DNA from: an uncultured Eubacteriales bacterium
GTDB lineage: Bacteria; Bacillota; Clostridia; Oscillospirales; Oscillospiraceae
Assembly: GCA_900551355.1 (NCBI GenBank)
Contig: URVR01000015.1
Span: forward strand, 1-17,158
DNA length: 17,158 nt
Direction of reading: 5' to 3'
Positions 1 through 6,194 of the stretch are shown piece after piece. Position 1 is the stretch's first letter. Each line of letters begins with the position of its first letter. Both the position numbers and the translations under genes were made by a program. Under the pieces are notes generated by a model, which did not search any database, was not told the origin of the DNA, and saw nothing but the letters and a program-made list of their open reading frames with translations.

Positions 1-36
1 ACGTCTCGTGGGCTCGGAGATGTGTATAAGAGACAG
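1..36 (+). other. Nextera adapter remnant at the left contig end
   Basis: Positions 3-36 match the Illumina Nextera read-2 transposase adapter, ending with the mosaic-end sequence AGATGTGTATAAGAGACAG. This is library sequence and not genome; the insert starts at about 37. It matters because any open reading frame crossing position 36 is artificial. Confidence 0.97.
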
Positions 37-356
37 GCACCTACCCTTGGGGCCGGGAGGATGAGCTGCTGCTGGCCTTTTTCCAACGGCTGGGGCAGCT
101 GCGGGCGGAGCGCTCCTCTCTGCGGCGGGGCGGCATCCGGTATCTGTACGCCCAGGGCGGCGGGCTGGTGATAGAGCGCCGCTGCGGCGGCGAACGCACG
201 GTGACGGCACTGAACGCCGGCGGACAGGTGCTGACGCTGACGCTGGACTGGGACGGCCCGCTGTGCCGCGACGGCGTTACCGGGCAGCAGTTTCTGGTGC
301 AGCACGGGTGCCTGCGCCTGACGCTGCCGCCGCTGGACGGTGTGGTGCTGGTGTGA
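37..356 (+). CDS. C-terminal fragment of a GH13-family alpha-glycosidase (alpha-amylase/neopullulanase type)
   Basis: The reading frame is open from the adapter junction to the TGA at 354-356, leaving about 105 residues of a protein whose start lies off the contig. It begins TYPWGREDELLLAFFQRLG, followed by a Leu-Arg-rich helix and then a beta-rich tail. The YPWG turn and the 'fyrrLi.lRr..paLr.G' type helix are typical of the end of the GH13 catalytic barrel, followed by the all-beta C-terminal domain, in cytoplasmic cyclomaltodextrinase/neopullulanase/alpha-glucosidase enzymes. These cleave alpha-1,4 glucans or maltodextrins. No catalytic residue is in view, so the exact enzyme cannot be named. 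An internal GTG at 168 gives a shorter frame but has no convincing ribosome binding site. The gene ends just before a strong hairpin terminator. Confidence 0.6.
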
Positions 357-368
357 TATGCTTTCCCT

Positions 369-406
369 GCGGGATGTTTCACATGAAACATCCCGCGTTT
401 TTCTTT
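369..406 (+). terminator. Intrinsic terminator of the glycosidase gene, with a parS site inside the hairpin
   Basis: The left arm GCGGGATGTTTC (369-380) and right arm GAAACATCCCGC (385-396) pair perfectly over 12 bp around the loop ACAT. A T-rich tract (398-406) follows. The hairpin starts 12 bases after the glycosidase stop codon. The central 16 bases are a parS sequence. Confidence 0.85.
375..390 (+). promoter_or_regulatory. parS centromere site 1
   Basis: The sequence TGTTTCACATGAAACA differs at one central position from the perfect palindrome TGTTTCACGTGAAACA, the Firmicutes parS consensus bound by ParB/Spo0J. It sits about 135 bp before parA. It is identical to sites 2 and 3 (site 3 is reversed), which makes chance very unlikely. 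Confidence 0.92.
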
Positions 407-415
407 GCCGCCCAT

Positions 416-431
416 TGTTTCACATGAAACA
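416..431 (+). promoter_or_regulatory. parS centromere site 2
   Basis: This is an exact copy of site 1 in the same orientation, 41 bp further on. That is close to four helical turns, so both sites face the same side of the DNA. It lies 27 bp upstream of the parA -35 box, so ParB loaded here could also affect parAB transcription. Confidence 0.92.
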
Positions 432-457
432 TCACCGGCAATTTTGCAAATTTTCTA

Positions 458-485
458 TTGAAACTACCCACTGATGTGCTATACT
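458..485 (+). promoter_or_regulatory. Sigma-A type promoter for parAB
   Basis: A -35 box TTGAAA (458-463) and a -10 box TATACT (480-485) are separated by 16 bp, in the A+T-rich gap between parS site 2 and the parA ribosome binding site. The parA frame stays open upstream to a TTG at 458, which falls on this -35 box, so that start can be rejected. Confidence 0.75.
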
Positions 486-523
486 ATATAAAATGTAGAA
501 TCAGACAGAAAGAGGAGTTTGCC

Positions 524-1279
524 GTGTCAAAGATCATTGCCATCGTCAATCAGAAGGGCGGCGTGGGAAAGACCACCACCTGCGTCAATCTGGCCGCCGC
601 CGTCAAGGCCAGGGGCAAGCGGGTGCTGCTGTGCGATTTTGACCCGCAGGCCAACGCCACCAGCGGCATGGGCGTGGACAAATCCGTGTCCAACGGCGTG
701 TATGACGTGCTTATCAACGGCACGGAGACGGCAAAGGCCATCGTCTCCACTCCCTACGGCGACGTGCTGCCCAGCAGCAAGGCGCTGGCCGGCGCGGGCG
801 TGGAGATGATCGAGATGGAGAACCGGCAGTTCCTGCTGAAGGCCGCGCTGCGGCAGGTGGCGGAGCAGTACGACTACATCTTCATTGACTGTCCCCCGTC
901 GCTGGAGCTGCTGACGCTGAACGCGCTGTGCGCCGCCAACACCCTACTGGTGCCGGTGCAGGGCGAATACTACGCGCTGGAGGGTCTCAGTGACCTGATG
1001 AACACGGTGCGCATCGTGCGGCGGAGCATGAACCCGTCGCTGGACATCGAGGGCGTGCTGCTGACCATGTTCGACGGGCGCACCAACCTGTCCATCCAGG
1101 TGGCGCAGGAGATCAAGCGGTTTTTCGGCGCCAAGGTGTACAGCACCGTGATCCCCCGGAACATCCGGCTCAGCGAGGCACCCAGCCACGGGCGGCCCAT
1201 CACCGCCTACGACAGGAATTGTCGGGGCGCGGACGCCTATGTGGCGCTGGCCGACGAATTTTTGAAGAGAAACGCCTGA
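524..1279 (+). CDS. parA: Chromosome-partitioning ATPase ParA/Soj
   Basis: This 251-residue ParA/Soj ATPase drives origin segregation. It binds the nucleoid as an ATP dimer and is released when ParB on parS stimulates ATP hydrolysis. The deviant Walker A motif KGGVGKT is at residues 11-17 with the signature lysine K11. The A' motif (CDFDPQ) follows, and Walker B (YIFIDCPPS) lies near the middle. Length and composition are those of a small, chromosomal (type Ib-like/Soj) ParA with no N-terminal DNA-binding domain. The GTG at 524 is chosen because AGAGGAG lies 8-14 bases upstream and the encoded VSKIIAIVNQ is the normal N-terminus. The frame stays open further upstream but would run through the promoter. 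parB starts 13 bp after the stop, so the two form an operon, flanked by parS sites on both sides. Confidence 0.96.
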   Translation: MSKIIAIVNQKGGVGKTTTCVNLAAAVKARGKRVLLCDFDPQANATSGMGVDKSVSNGVYDVLINGTETAKAIVSTPYGDVLPSSKALAGAGVEMIEMENRQFLLKAALRQVAEQYDYIFIDCPPSLELLTLNALCAANTLLVPVQGEYYALEGLSDLMNTVRIVRRSMNPSLDIEGVLLTMFDGRTNLSIQVAQEIKRFFGAKVYSTVIPRNIRLSEAPSHGRPITAYDRNCRGADAYVALADEFLKRNA

Positions 1280-1292
1280 AAGGAGACGCACT

Positions 1293-2159
1293 ATGGCAGG
1301 TATATCCAAGGGTTTGGGCAAGGGCCTCGGCGCTCTTATGGGCGACGACATGATGGACCTCCACGACGAGAAGAACAGCCTTATGCTGCCCATCAGTCAG
1401 GTGGAGTCCTGCGCCGCGCAGCCCCGGAAGCTGTTTGACCCCGACGCGCTGGCCGATCTGGCCGATTCCATCCGGCAGCACGGCATTATCCAGCCGCTGA
1501 CGGTGCGGAAGCTGCAGTCCGGGTACTATCAGATCATCGCCGGTGAGCGGCGGTGGCGGGCCGCCCGCATGGCCGGGCTGACCCAGGTGCCCGCCGTGGT
1601 CATCGAGGCGGACGACCGCAAGGCCATGGAGCTGGCTATGATCGAGAACCTCCAGCGGGAGGATCTGAACCCCATCGAGGAGGCCGAGGGCTACAAGGTC
1701 CTGATGGAGCAGTACGGCATGACCCAGGAGGAGACGGCCAAGCGGGTGGGCAAGTCCCGCCCCGCCGTGGCCAACGCCGTGCGGCTGCTGAACCTGTGCG
1801 AGCCGGTGCGGGCCATGGTGGAGGACGGACGCCTGTCCGGAGGCCACGCCCGGGCGCTGCTCCCCCTCCCCGCCAAGCAGCAGGAAACGGCGGCGGCCGC
1901 CGTGCTGAAAAGCGATCTGTCCGTGCGGCAGACGGAGCTGCTGGTAAAGAAGCTGCTGGCAGAGACACCGGAGAAGCCCGCGAAGGATCCGCTGACCGTC
2001 AACTACGCCGAGGAGGCCGCCAAGGAGCTGGGCGAACGTCTGGGCCGGGGCTGCCGCATCGTCACTGGCCGCAAGAAGGGCCGTATCGAGCTGGAGTACT
2101 ACGGCACCGACGATCTCAACGATCTGCTGGACGCCCTCCACGCCATCAAGAAGAAATAA
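1293..2159 (+). CDS. parB: Chromosome-partitioning protein ParB/Spo0J
   Basis: This 288-residue ParB loads at parS and slides along DNA as a CTP-dependent clamp. The N-terminal GISKGLGKGLGALMG resembles the segment of Spo0J that activates Soj ATPase. The ParB/Srx CTP-binding domain spans roughly residues 30-115 and includes QPRKLFDP, HGIIQPLTV and GERRWRA (84-90). A central helix-turn-helix (EETAKRVGKSRPAVANAVRLL) reads parS. A short C-terminal dimerisation domain ends in DLLDALHAIKKK. The start ATG has AAAGGAG 7-13 bases upstream. It is co-transcribed with parA. A third parS site begins four bases after the stop codon. Confidence 0.96.
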   Translation: MAGISKGLGKGLGALMGDDMMDLHDEKNSLMLPISQVESCAAQPRKLFDPDALADLADSIRQHGIIQPLTVRKLQSGYYQIIAGERRWRAARMAGLTQVPAVVIEADDRKAMELAMIENLQREDLNPIEEAEGYKVLMEQYGMTQEETAKRVGKSRPAVANAVRLLNLCEPVRAMVEDGRLSGGHARALLPLPAKQQETAAAAVLKSDLSVRQTELLVKKLLAETPEKPAKDPLTVNYAEEAAKELGERLGRGCRIVTGRKKGRIELEYYGTDDLNDLLDALHAIKKK

Positions 2160-2162
2160 CAT

Positions 2163-2178
2163 TGTTTCATGTGAAACA
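2163..2178 (-). promoter_or_regulatory. parS centromere site 3 (inverted) between parB and serS
   Basis: TGTTTCATGTGAAACA is the exact reverse complement of sites 1 and 2. It occupies the 42-bp gap between parB and serS, just upstream of the serS ribosome binding site (about 2185-2194). The parAB pair is therefore bracketed by parS sites. Confidence 0.92.
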
Positions 2179-2201
2179 TTCGGAAGAGCGAGGTAAAAAA
2201 G

Positions 2202-3524
2202 ATGCTTGATATCAAATTTGTCCGGGAAAATCCGGAGGCTGTCAAGGAGAATATCCGCAAGAAGTTCCAGAACGCCAAGCTGCCGCTGGTGGACGAGGCC
2301 ATCGCGCTGGACGCCGAGCGCCGCCAGGCCATTGCCGACGGCGAGGCCCTGAAGGCCGAGCGCAACAAGCTGTCCAAGGCCAACGGCCCCCTGTTCGGTC
2401 AGCTGAAGAAGTGCACCGACGAGGCCCAGAAGGCTGCCCTGCAGGCTCGGATCGACGCCAACAACGCCGCCGTCAAGGCCGACGCCGAGCGCATGGCCCA
2501 GCTGGAGGCCAAAAAGGAGCAGGCCGAGGCCGCGCTGAACCGGATCATGCTGGTGATCCCCCAGATGATCGATCCCTCCGTGCCCATCGGACCGGACGAC
2601 AGCTGCAACGTGGAGGTGCAGCGCTTCGGCGAGCCCAGGACTCCGGACTTCGAGGTGCCCTACCACACCGACATCATGGAGCGCTTCGACGGCATCGACA
2701 TGGACGCCGCGGGCCGCGTGTCCGGCAGCGGATTCTACTACCTGCTGGGCGACATTGCCCGGCTCCACGAGGCGGTGCTGGCCTACGCCCGGGATTTCAT
2801 GATCAACAAGGGCTTTACCTACTGCATCCCGCCGTTCATGATCCACGGCAACGTGGTGGAGGGCGTCATGAGCCAGACGGACATGGACGCCATGATGTAC
2901 AAGATCGAGGGCGAGGACCTCTACCTCATCGGCACCAGCGAGCACTCCATGATCGGCAAGTTCATCGACCAGATCATCCCGGAGGACAAGCTGCCCCAGA
3001 CCCTGACGTCCTACTCCCCCTGCTTCCGCAAAGAGAAGGGCGCCCACGGCATCGAGGAGCGCGGCGTCTACCGCATCCACCAATTCGAGAAGCAGGAGAT
3101 GATCGTGGTCTGCAAGCCGGAGGATTCCAAAAAATGGTATGAGCAGATGTGGCAGTACAGCGTGGAGCTGTTCCGCTCACTGGACATCCCCGTGCGGCAG
3201 CTGGAGTGCTGCTCCGGCGATCTGGCCGACCTGAAGTGCAAGTCCTGCGACATCGAGGCGTGGTCCCCCCGGCAGCAGAAGTATTTCGAGGTCTGCTCCT
3301 GCTCCAATCTGGGCGACGCCCAGGCCCGGCGGCTGAAGATCCGCTACAAGGACGCCGACGGCAAAATGCAGCTGTGCCACACGCTGAACAACACCGTGGT
3401 GGCGCCGCCCCGGATGCTCATCGCCTTCCTGGAGAACAATCTGCAGGCGGACGGCTCCGTGCTGGTGCCGGAGGCTCTGCGGTCCTACATGGGCGGCAAG
3501 GAGCGGCTGGTACCCCTGCACTGA
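2202..3524 (+). CDS. serS: Seryl-tRNA synthetase
   Basis: This 440-residue class II synthetase attaches serine to tRNA-Ser (and tRNA-Sec). The N-terminal tRNA-binding coiled coil covers roughly residues 25-110, rich in Ala, Glu and Lys. The catalytic core follows. Motif 2 is in CFRKEKGAHGIEERGVYRIH (from about residue 273), and motif 3 lies in LNNTVVAPPRMLIAFLEN (about 395-412). The C-terminus LRSYMGGKERLVPLH is typical. The motif 3 wording (LNNTVVAPPR rather than LNGSGLAVGR) belongs to a SerRS branch I associate with Clostridia. A cysteine-rich stretch (ECCSGDLADLKCKSCDIEAW) lies before motif 3 and includes a CxxC pair. The gene follows parB by 42 bp and may be partly read from the parAB promoter; no separate promoter or T-box is visible in the gap. 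Confidence 0.97.
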   Translation: MLDIKFVRENPEAVKENIRKKFQNAKLPLVDEAIALDAERRQAIADGEALKAERNKLSKANGPLFGQLKKCTDEAQKAALQARIDANNAAVKADAERMAQLEAKKEQAEAALNRIMLVIPQMIDPSVPIGPDDSCNVEVQRFGEPRTPDFEVPYHTDIMERFDGIDMDAAGRVSGSGFYYLLGDIARLHEAVLAYARDFMINKGFTYCIPPFMIHGNVVEGVMSQTDMDAMMYKIEGEDLYLIGTSEHSMIGKFIDQIIPEDKLPQTLTSYSPCFRKEKGAHGIEERGVYRIHQFEKQEMIVVCKPEDSKKWYEQMWQYSVELFRSLDIPVRQLECCSGDLADLKCKSCDIEAWSPRQQKYFEVCSCSNLGDAQARRLKIRYKDADGKMQLCHTLNNTVVAPPRMLIAFLENNLQADGSVLVPEALRSYMGGKERLVPLH

Positions 3525-3563
3525 GCGGAAAATCAATAGCGATTTGTATTATTCGCTCCCGTT

Positions 3564-3578
3564 TATACGATTCGTATA
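3564..3578. repeat. Short inverted repeat in the serS-mscL gap
   Basis: TATACGA-T-TCGTATA is a perfect 7-bp-arm palindrome around one base, 14 bp upstream of the mscL start and touching its ribosome binding site (AGGAG). There is no T-tract, so it is not an intrinsic terminator. It could be an operator or an RNA hairpin affecting mscL translation. Function unknown. Confidence 0.4.
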
Positions 3579-3592
3579 GGAGAATTTGATCC

Positions 3593-4021
3593 ATGAAGAA
3601 GTTTTTCAACGAATTCAAGACCTTCGCCATGCGCGGCAACGTGATGGACATGGCCATCGGCGTCGTCATCGGCGCCGCCTTCGGCAAGATCACCACCTCC
3701 ATCGTCAACGACATCATCATGCCCCTGATCGGGCTGATCACCGGCGGCATCGACCTGACTCAGTGGAACATCCTGCTCAACAGCGCCGCCGTGGAGGCGG
3801 GGGCCGATCCCGTCACGCTGGGCATCGGCAATCTGCTGGCCGTGATCCTGGACTTCATCATCGTGGCCTTTGCCATGTTCCTGCTGGTCAAGGCCATGAA
3901 TAAGCTGGCCTCCCTGAAGAAGAAGGAGGAGGAAGAGCCCGCCCCCGAGGAGGATCCCAAGCCCACCAGCGAGGAGCTGCTCACCGAGATCCGCGACCTG
4001 CTGAAAGAGCAGCAGAAATGA
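3593..4021 (+). CDS. mscL: Large-conductance mechanosensitive channel MscL
   Basis: This 142-residue membrane channel opens under membrane tension to release solutes after osmotic downshock. The N-terminal amphipathic segment MKKFFNEFKTFAMRGNV is followed by TM1 (about residues 18-47, MDMAIGVVIGAAFGKI...DIIMPLIG, carrying the family's hallmark glycines). A periplasmic loop containing W58 comes next, then TM2 (about 80-102). The tail is strongly charged (KKKEEEEPAPEEDP) and ends in the amphipathic helix SEELLTEIRDLLKEQQK that forms the cytoplasmic bundle. Length fits the family. AGGAG lies about 9 bases before the ATG. The stop overlaps the rsmG start (ATGA at 4018-4021), so the two are translationally coupled. 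Confidence 0.97.
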   Translation: MKKFFNEFKTFAMRGNVMDMAIGVVIGAAFGKITTSIVNDIIMPLIGLITGGIDLTQWNILLNSAAVEAGADPVTLGIGNLLAVILDFIIVAFAMFLLVKAMNKLASLKKKEEEEPAPEEDPKPTSEELLTEIRDLLKEQQK

Positions 4022-4716
4022 GAGACACGCTGACACGCGGGCTGGCACAGCTGGGTCTGTCCGCAGACGCCGTGCCGCAGCTGGAGGCCTACGCCGCGCT
4101 GCTGCTGGAGAAAAACAGGGTCATGAACCTGACGGCCATCACGGAGCCGCAGGAGGTGGCCACGCTGCACCTGCTGGACTGCGCCGCCCTGCTGAGCATG
4201 GCGGACCTGCGGGGCAAGCGGGTCATCGACGTGGGCACCGGCGCCGGATTCCCCGGCATGGTGCTGCGCATTCTGGAGCCGGACTTCGACCTGACGCTGC
4301 TGGACAGTCTGGGCAAGCGGGTGGACTTCCTGCGGGAGGTGTGCACCGCCCTGTCGCTGCAGCGGGTGGACTGTGTCCACGCTCGGGCGGAGGAGTTCGC
4401 CGCCGGACACCGCCAGCAGTACGACATCGCGGCCTCCCGGGCCGTGGCCAACCTGAACCTGCTGTGCGAGCTGACGCTGCCGCTGGTAAAGGTGGGCGGA
4501 CAGTTCCTGGCCATGAAGTCCGTGTCCTCCGACCAGGAGATCGACGGCGCGCGGGGCGCCATCGGACAGCTGGGCGGCCGCATCGCCGACATCCGGGACT
4601 ACACCGTGCCGGAGACCCAGGTATGTCACCGGCTGGTGGTCATCGAAAAGGTCAAGGACACCCCCGCCATCTATCCCCGCAGCTTCGCACGCATGAAAAA
4701 AGCGCCGCTGAAATAG
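4018..4716 (+). CDS. rsmG: 16S rRNA (guanine-N7)-methyltransferase RsmG
   Basis: This 232-residue SAM-dependent methyltransferase (formerly GidB) makes m7G527 in the 530 loop of 16S rRNA. Residues 1-65 form the N-terminal helical part with EKNRVMNLTAITEPQEVATLHLLD, the usual family opening. SAM-binding motif I is VIDVGTGAGFPGMVLRI (about 69-85), followed by LLDSLGKRVDFLREV and ASRAVANLNLLCELTLPLVK. The C-terminus is slightly long with a basic end (ARMKKAPLK). The start overlaps the mscL stop by four bases. In many Firmicutes rsmG sits next to parAB at the origin; here it is separated from them by serS and mscL, a rearranged form of the same neighbourhood. Confidence 0.96.
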   Translation: MRDTLTRGLAQLGLSADAVPQLEAYAALLLEKNRVMNLTAITEPQEVATLHLLDCAALLSMADLRGKRVIDVGTGAGFPGMVLRILEPDFDLTLLDSLGKRVDFLREVCTALSLQRVDCVHARAEEFAAGHRQQYDIAASRAVANLNLLCELTLPLVKVGGQFLAMKSVSSDQEIDGARGAIGQLGGRIADIRDYTVPETQVCHRLVVIEKVKDTPAIYPRSFARMKKAPLK

Positions 4717-4742
4717 CGGCATCCCCCGGAAAGGAGGGTCAC

Positions 4743-5480
4743 ATGGGAAAGATCATCGCCGTCGTCTCCGGCAAGGGCGGCACCGGCAAGACATCGTTCA
4801 CCGCCAACACCGGTCTGGCGCTGGCCTCCCTGGGCCAGCACGTCCTGTGCATGGACTGCGACATCACTCTGCGGAATCTGGATCTGGCGCTGGGACTCAG
4901 CGACCGGGCGCTGATGGATTTCTCCGACGTGCTGGCGGCGCGCTGCACGCTGGAGCAGGCCGTGGCGACCCATGAGCAGTACCCCTCACTGGACCTGCTG
5001 ACCGCACCCATGGCCGACAAGCCGCTGGCGCTGACGGTGCGGCAGCTGGCGGCGCTGGCCCGCGAGATACGGGAAACATACGACTGGTGCCTGATGGACG
5101 CCCCCGCCGGACTTGGGCAGGGCTTCAAGATGGCCGCCTGCATGGCCGATCAGGTCATCGTCGTCACCACCACCGACATCTCCGCCATGCGGGACGCACA
5201 GCGCACCGCCATGGAGCTGTCCTCCTTCCCTGCCAACGCCGTGCATCTGGTGGTGGGCCGCGTCTCCCGCAAGACCCTGCGGGCGCTGCATACCACCATC
5301 GACGATGCCATCGACACCGCCGGGCTGCCCCTGCTGGGCGTCATCCCGGAGGACGAGGACGTCCCCTACTGCCTGAACCGGGGGCTGGTGCTGCGGGACC
5401 GCAACTACTACGCCGCCCGGGCCTACGAAAACATCGCCAAACGCATCATGGGGCGCAAAGTGCCCCTGATGAAGATATAA
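4743..5480 (+). CDS. MinD/ParA-family P-loop ATPase
   Basis: This 245-residue SIMIBI-class ATPase is most like MinD. The deviant Walker A motif SGKGGTGKT spans residues 9-17, the A' region is MDCDITLRNLDLALGL (37-52), and the Walker B-like segment is CLMDAPAGLG. Switch-like VTTTDISAMRDAQRT follows. RNLDLALGL closely matches the MinD 'RNLDvvmGL' signature, and IPEDEDVPYCLNRG matches the MinD 'IPED..V..a.N.G' segment. The tail KRIMGRKVPLMKI is short and lacks an obvious long amphipathic membrane-targeting helix. No minC or minE lies nearby. Start ATG is preceded by AAAGGAGGGT. It sits 26 bp after rsmG and 20 bp before the next gene, so it belongs to that cluster. It could be the division-site MinD or a MinD-like protein with another cargo. 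Confidence 0.85.
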   Translation: MGKIIAVVSGKGGTGKTSFTANTGLALASLGQHVLCMDCDITLRNLDLALGLSDRALMDFSDVLAARCTLEQAVATHEQYPSLDLLTAPMADKPLALTVRQLAALAREIRETYDWCLMDAPAGLGQGFKMAACMADQVIVVTTTDISAMRDAQRTAMELSSFPANAVHLVVGRVSRKTLRALHTTIDDAIDTAGLPLLGVIPEDEDVPYCLNRGLVLRDRNYYAARAYENIAKRIMGRKVPLMKI

Positions 5481-5500
5481 CGGAGAAAGGAGCGCCCCTT

Positions 5501-5917
5501 ATGAATATTGCTTTGATGGCGCACGACAACAAGAAAGAGCTGATGGTGCAGTTCTGCACCGCCTACTGCGGCATTCTGGCCAAGCACACCCTGTGCGCCA
5601 CGGCCCGTACCGGCCAGCAGATCGCCGAGGCCACCGGTCTGACCATCCACCGGTTCCTCTCCTTTGCCCACGGCGGCGGACAGCAGATCGCGGCCCGCAT
5701 CGCTTACAACGAGATCGACATGGTGCTGTGCTTCGGCGACCCCAACCAGAAGACCGCCGATGAGGATGTGACCTACATCTCCCGGCTGTGCGACCAGAAC
5801 AACATCCCCTTTGCCAGCAATCTGGCCACCGCTGAGATGCTGGTGCTGGGCCTGGACCAGGGCTATCTGGACTGGCGCGACATCGTGAACCCCAAGAGCA
5901 AGCCCTTCACCGCGTAA
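5501..5917 (+). CDS. Methylglyoxal-synthase-fold protein with altered active site
   Basis: This 138-residue protein aligns along its whole length with methylglyoxal synthase (MgsA, converts dihydroxyacetone phosphate to methylglyoxal plus phosphate). MNIALMAHDNKKELM matches the family start and keeps the conserved histidine (H8). NIPFASNLATAEMLV matches the end. However, the signature SGPxGGDQQ reads SFAHGGGQQ, so the catalytic Asp (E. coli Asp71) is Gly60. The histidine of the HDPD segment (E. coli His98) is replaced, apparently by Ala86. The phosphate loop TGTTG reads TARTG. Asp80 and Asp89 are retained. AAAGGAG lies 9-15 bases before the ATG. It is 20 bp after the MinD-like gene, probably the same transcript. 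Automated annotation would call it mgsA; I infer it is not a normal MGS. Confidence 0.8.
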   Translation: MNIALMAHDNKKELMVQFCTAYCGILAKHTLCATARTGQQIAEATGLTIHRFLSFAHGGGQQIAARIAYNEIDMVLCFGDPNQKTADEDVTYISRLCDQNNIPFASNLATAEMLVLGLDQGYLDWRDIVNPKSKPFTA

Positions 5918-5923
5918 AGCGCC

Positions 5924-5952
5924 TTGACAACAGGCGGAAAATCGCATAGAAT
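5924..5952 (+). promoter_or_regulatory. Strong sigma-A promoter of the T-box operon
   Basis: A consensus -35 box TTGACA (5924-5929) and a -10 box TAGAAT (5947-5952) are separated by an ideal 17 bp. It starts only 7 bp after the previous stop codon. Transcription would begin near 5959, just ahead of T-box Stem I. Confidence 0.88.
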
Positions 5953-5958
5953 AAAGGA

Positions 5959-6194
5959 TAACCGCGTTGAATCTGCAGGAGTAACCCGCACAACGCCGCC
6001 AGCAGAGAGGTGCGCCGCCGGCTGAAAGCGCACCGCGGCAGAACGGGCCAAGACAGCAGACGAGCGGGGATGGAAACATCCACGGCGCGCTCCCCGTAAC
6101 AGGAGCAGAAAGGGCCGCATGGCGGCTGAAATTGGGTGGCACCACGAAGTGTTTCAACGCTCTCGTCCCAACGCAGGGGACGGGAGCGTTTTTT
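5959..6194 (+). promoter_or_regulatory. T-box riboswitch, tRNA-Asp specific by specifier and acceptor bulge
   Basis: The leader contains the T-box sequence GGGTGGCACCACG (6134-6146). Stem I can be drawn from CTGC (5973-5976)/GCAG (6056-6059) at the base, through CCCG (5985-5988)/CGGG (6044-6047) and GCCGC (5995-5999)/GCGGC (6035-6039), to GGTGCGC (6009-6015)/GCGCACC (6028-6034). The specifier loop lies between the first two helices. It holds AGTA (5980-5983) on the 5' side and GAC followed by A (6052-6055) on the 3' side. GAC is an Asp codon. The bulge TGGC (6137-6140) pairs with an acceptor end carrying G73, as in tRNA-Asp, not the C73 of tRNA-His. The antiterminator pairs GGG (6134-6136) with CCC (6167-6169) and ACG (6144-6146) with CGT (6164-6166). 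It excludes the terminator hairpin. Uncharged tRNA-Asp should therefore allow read-through. Confidence 0.92.
6156..6194 (+). terminator. Regulated terminator of the T-box leader
   Basis: A 14-bp stem pairs AACGCTCTCGTCCC (6156-6169) with GGGACGGGAGCGTT (6177-6190), with a single T-G wobble, around a 7-nt loop. A run of six Ts (6189-6194) follows. The CGTCCC in its left arm is the same segment used by the antiterminator, giving the mutually exclusive switch expected of a T-box. Confidence 0.93.

Noticed and set aside
458..523. N-terminal extension of ParA from a TTG start
   Set aside because: The TTG coincides with the promoter -35 box, and the GTG at 524 has a good ribosome binding site and gives the standard N-terminus.
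1200..3083. Very long antisense open frame opposite parB-serS (627 residues), and similar ones at 6486-8138 and 8099-9868
   Set aside because: These are frame shadows of G+C-rich genes: Leu/Gly/His/Val-rich low-complexity proteins with no domain pattern or ribosome binding sites, opposite genes with unmistakable motifs.
5501..5917. Plain annotation as functional methylglyoxal synthase mgsA
   Set aside because: Catalytic Asp and His positions and the phosphate loop are changed, so the enzymatic name is not supported even though the fold is.
5920..5936. Small inverted repeat CGCCT/AGGCG as a terminator after the MGS-like gene
   Set aside because: Only five pairs, no T tract, and it overlaps the consensus -35 box of the T-box promoter; probably chance.
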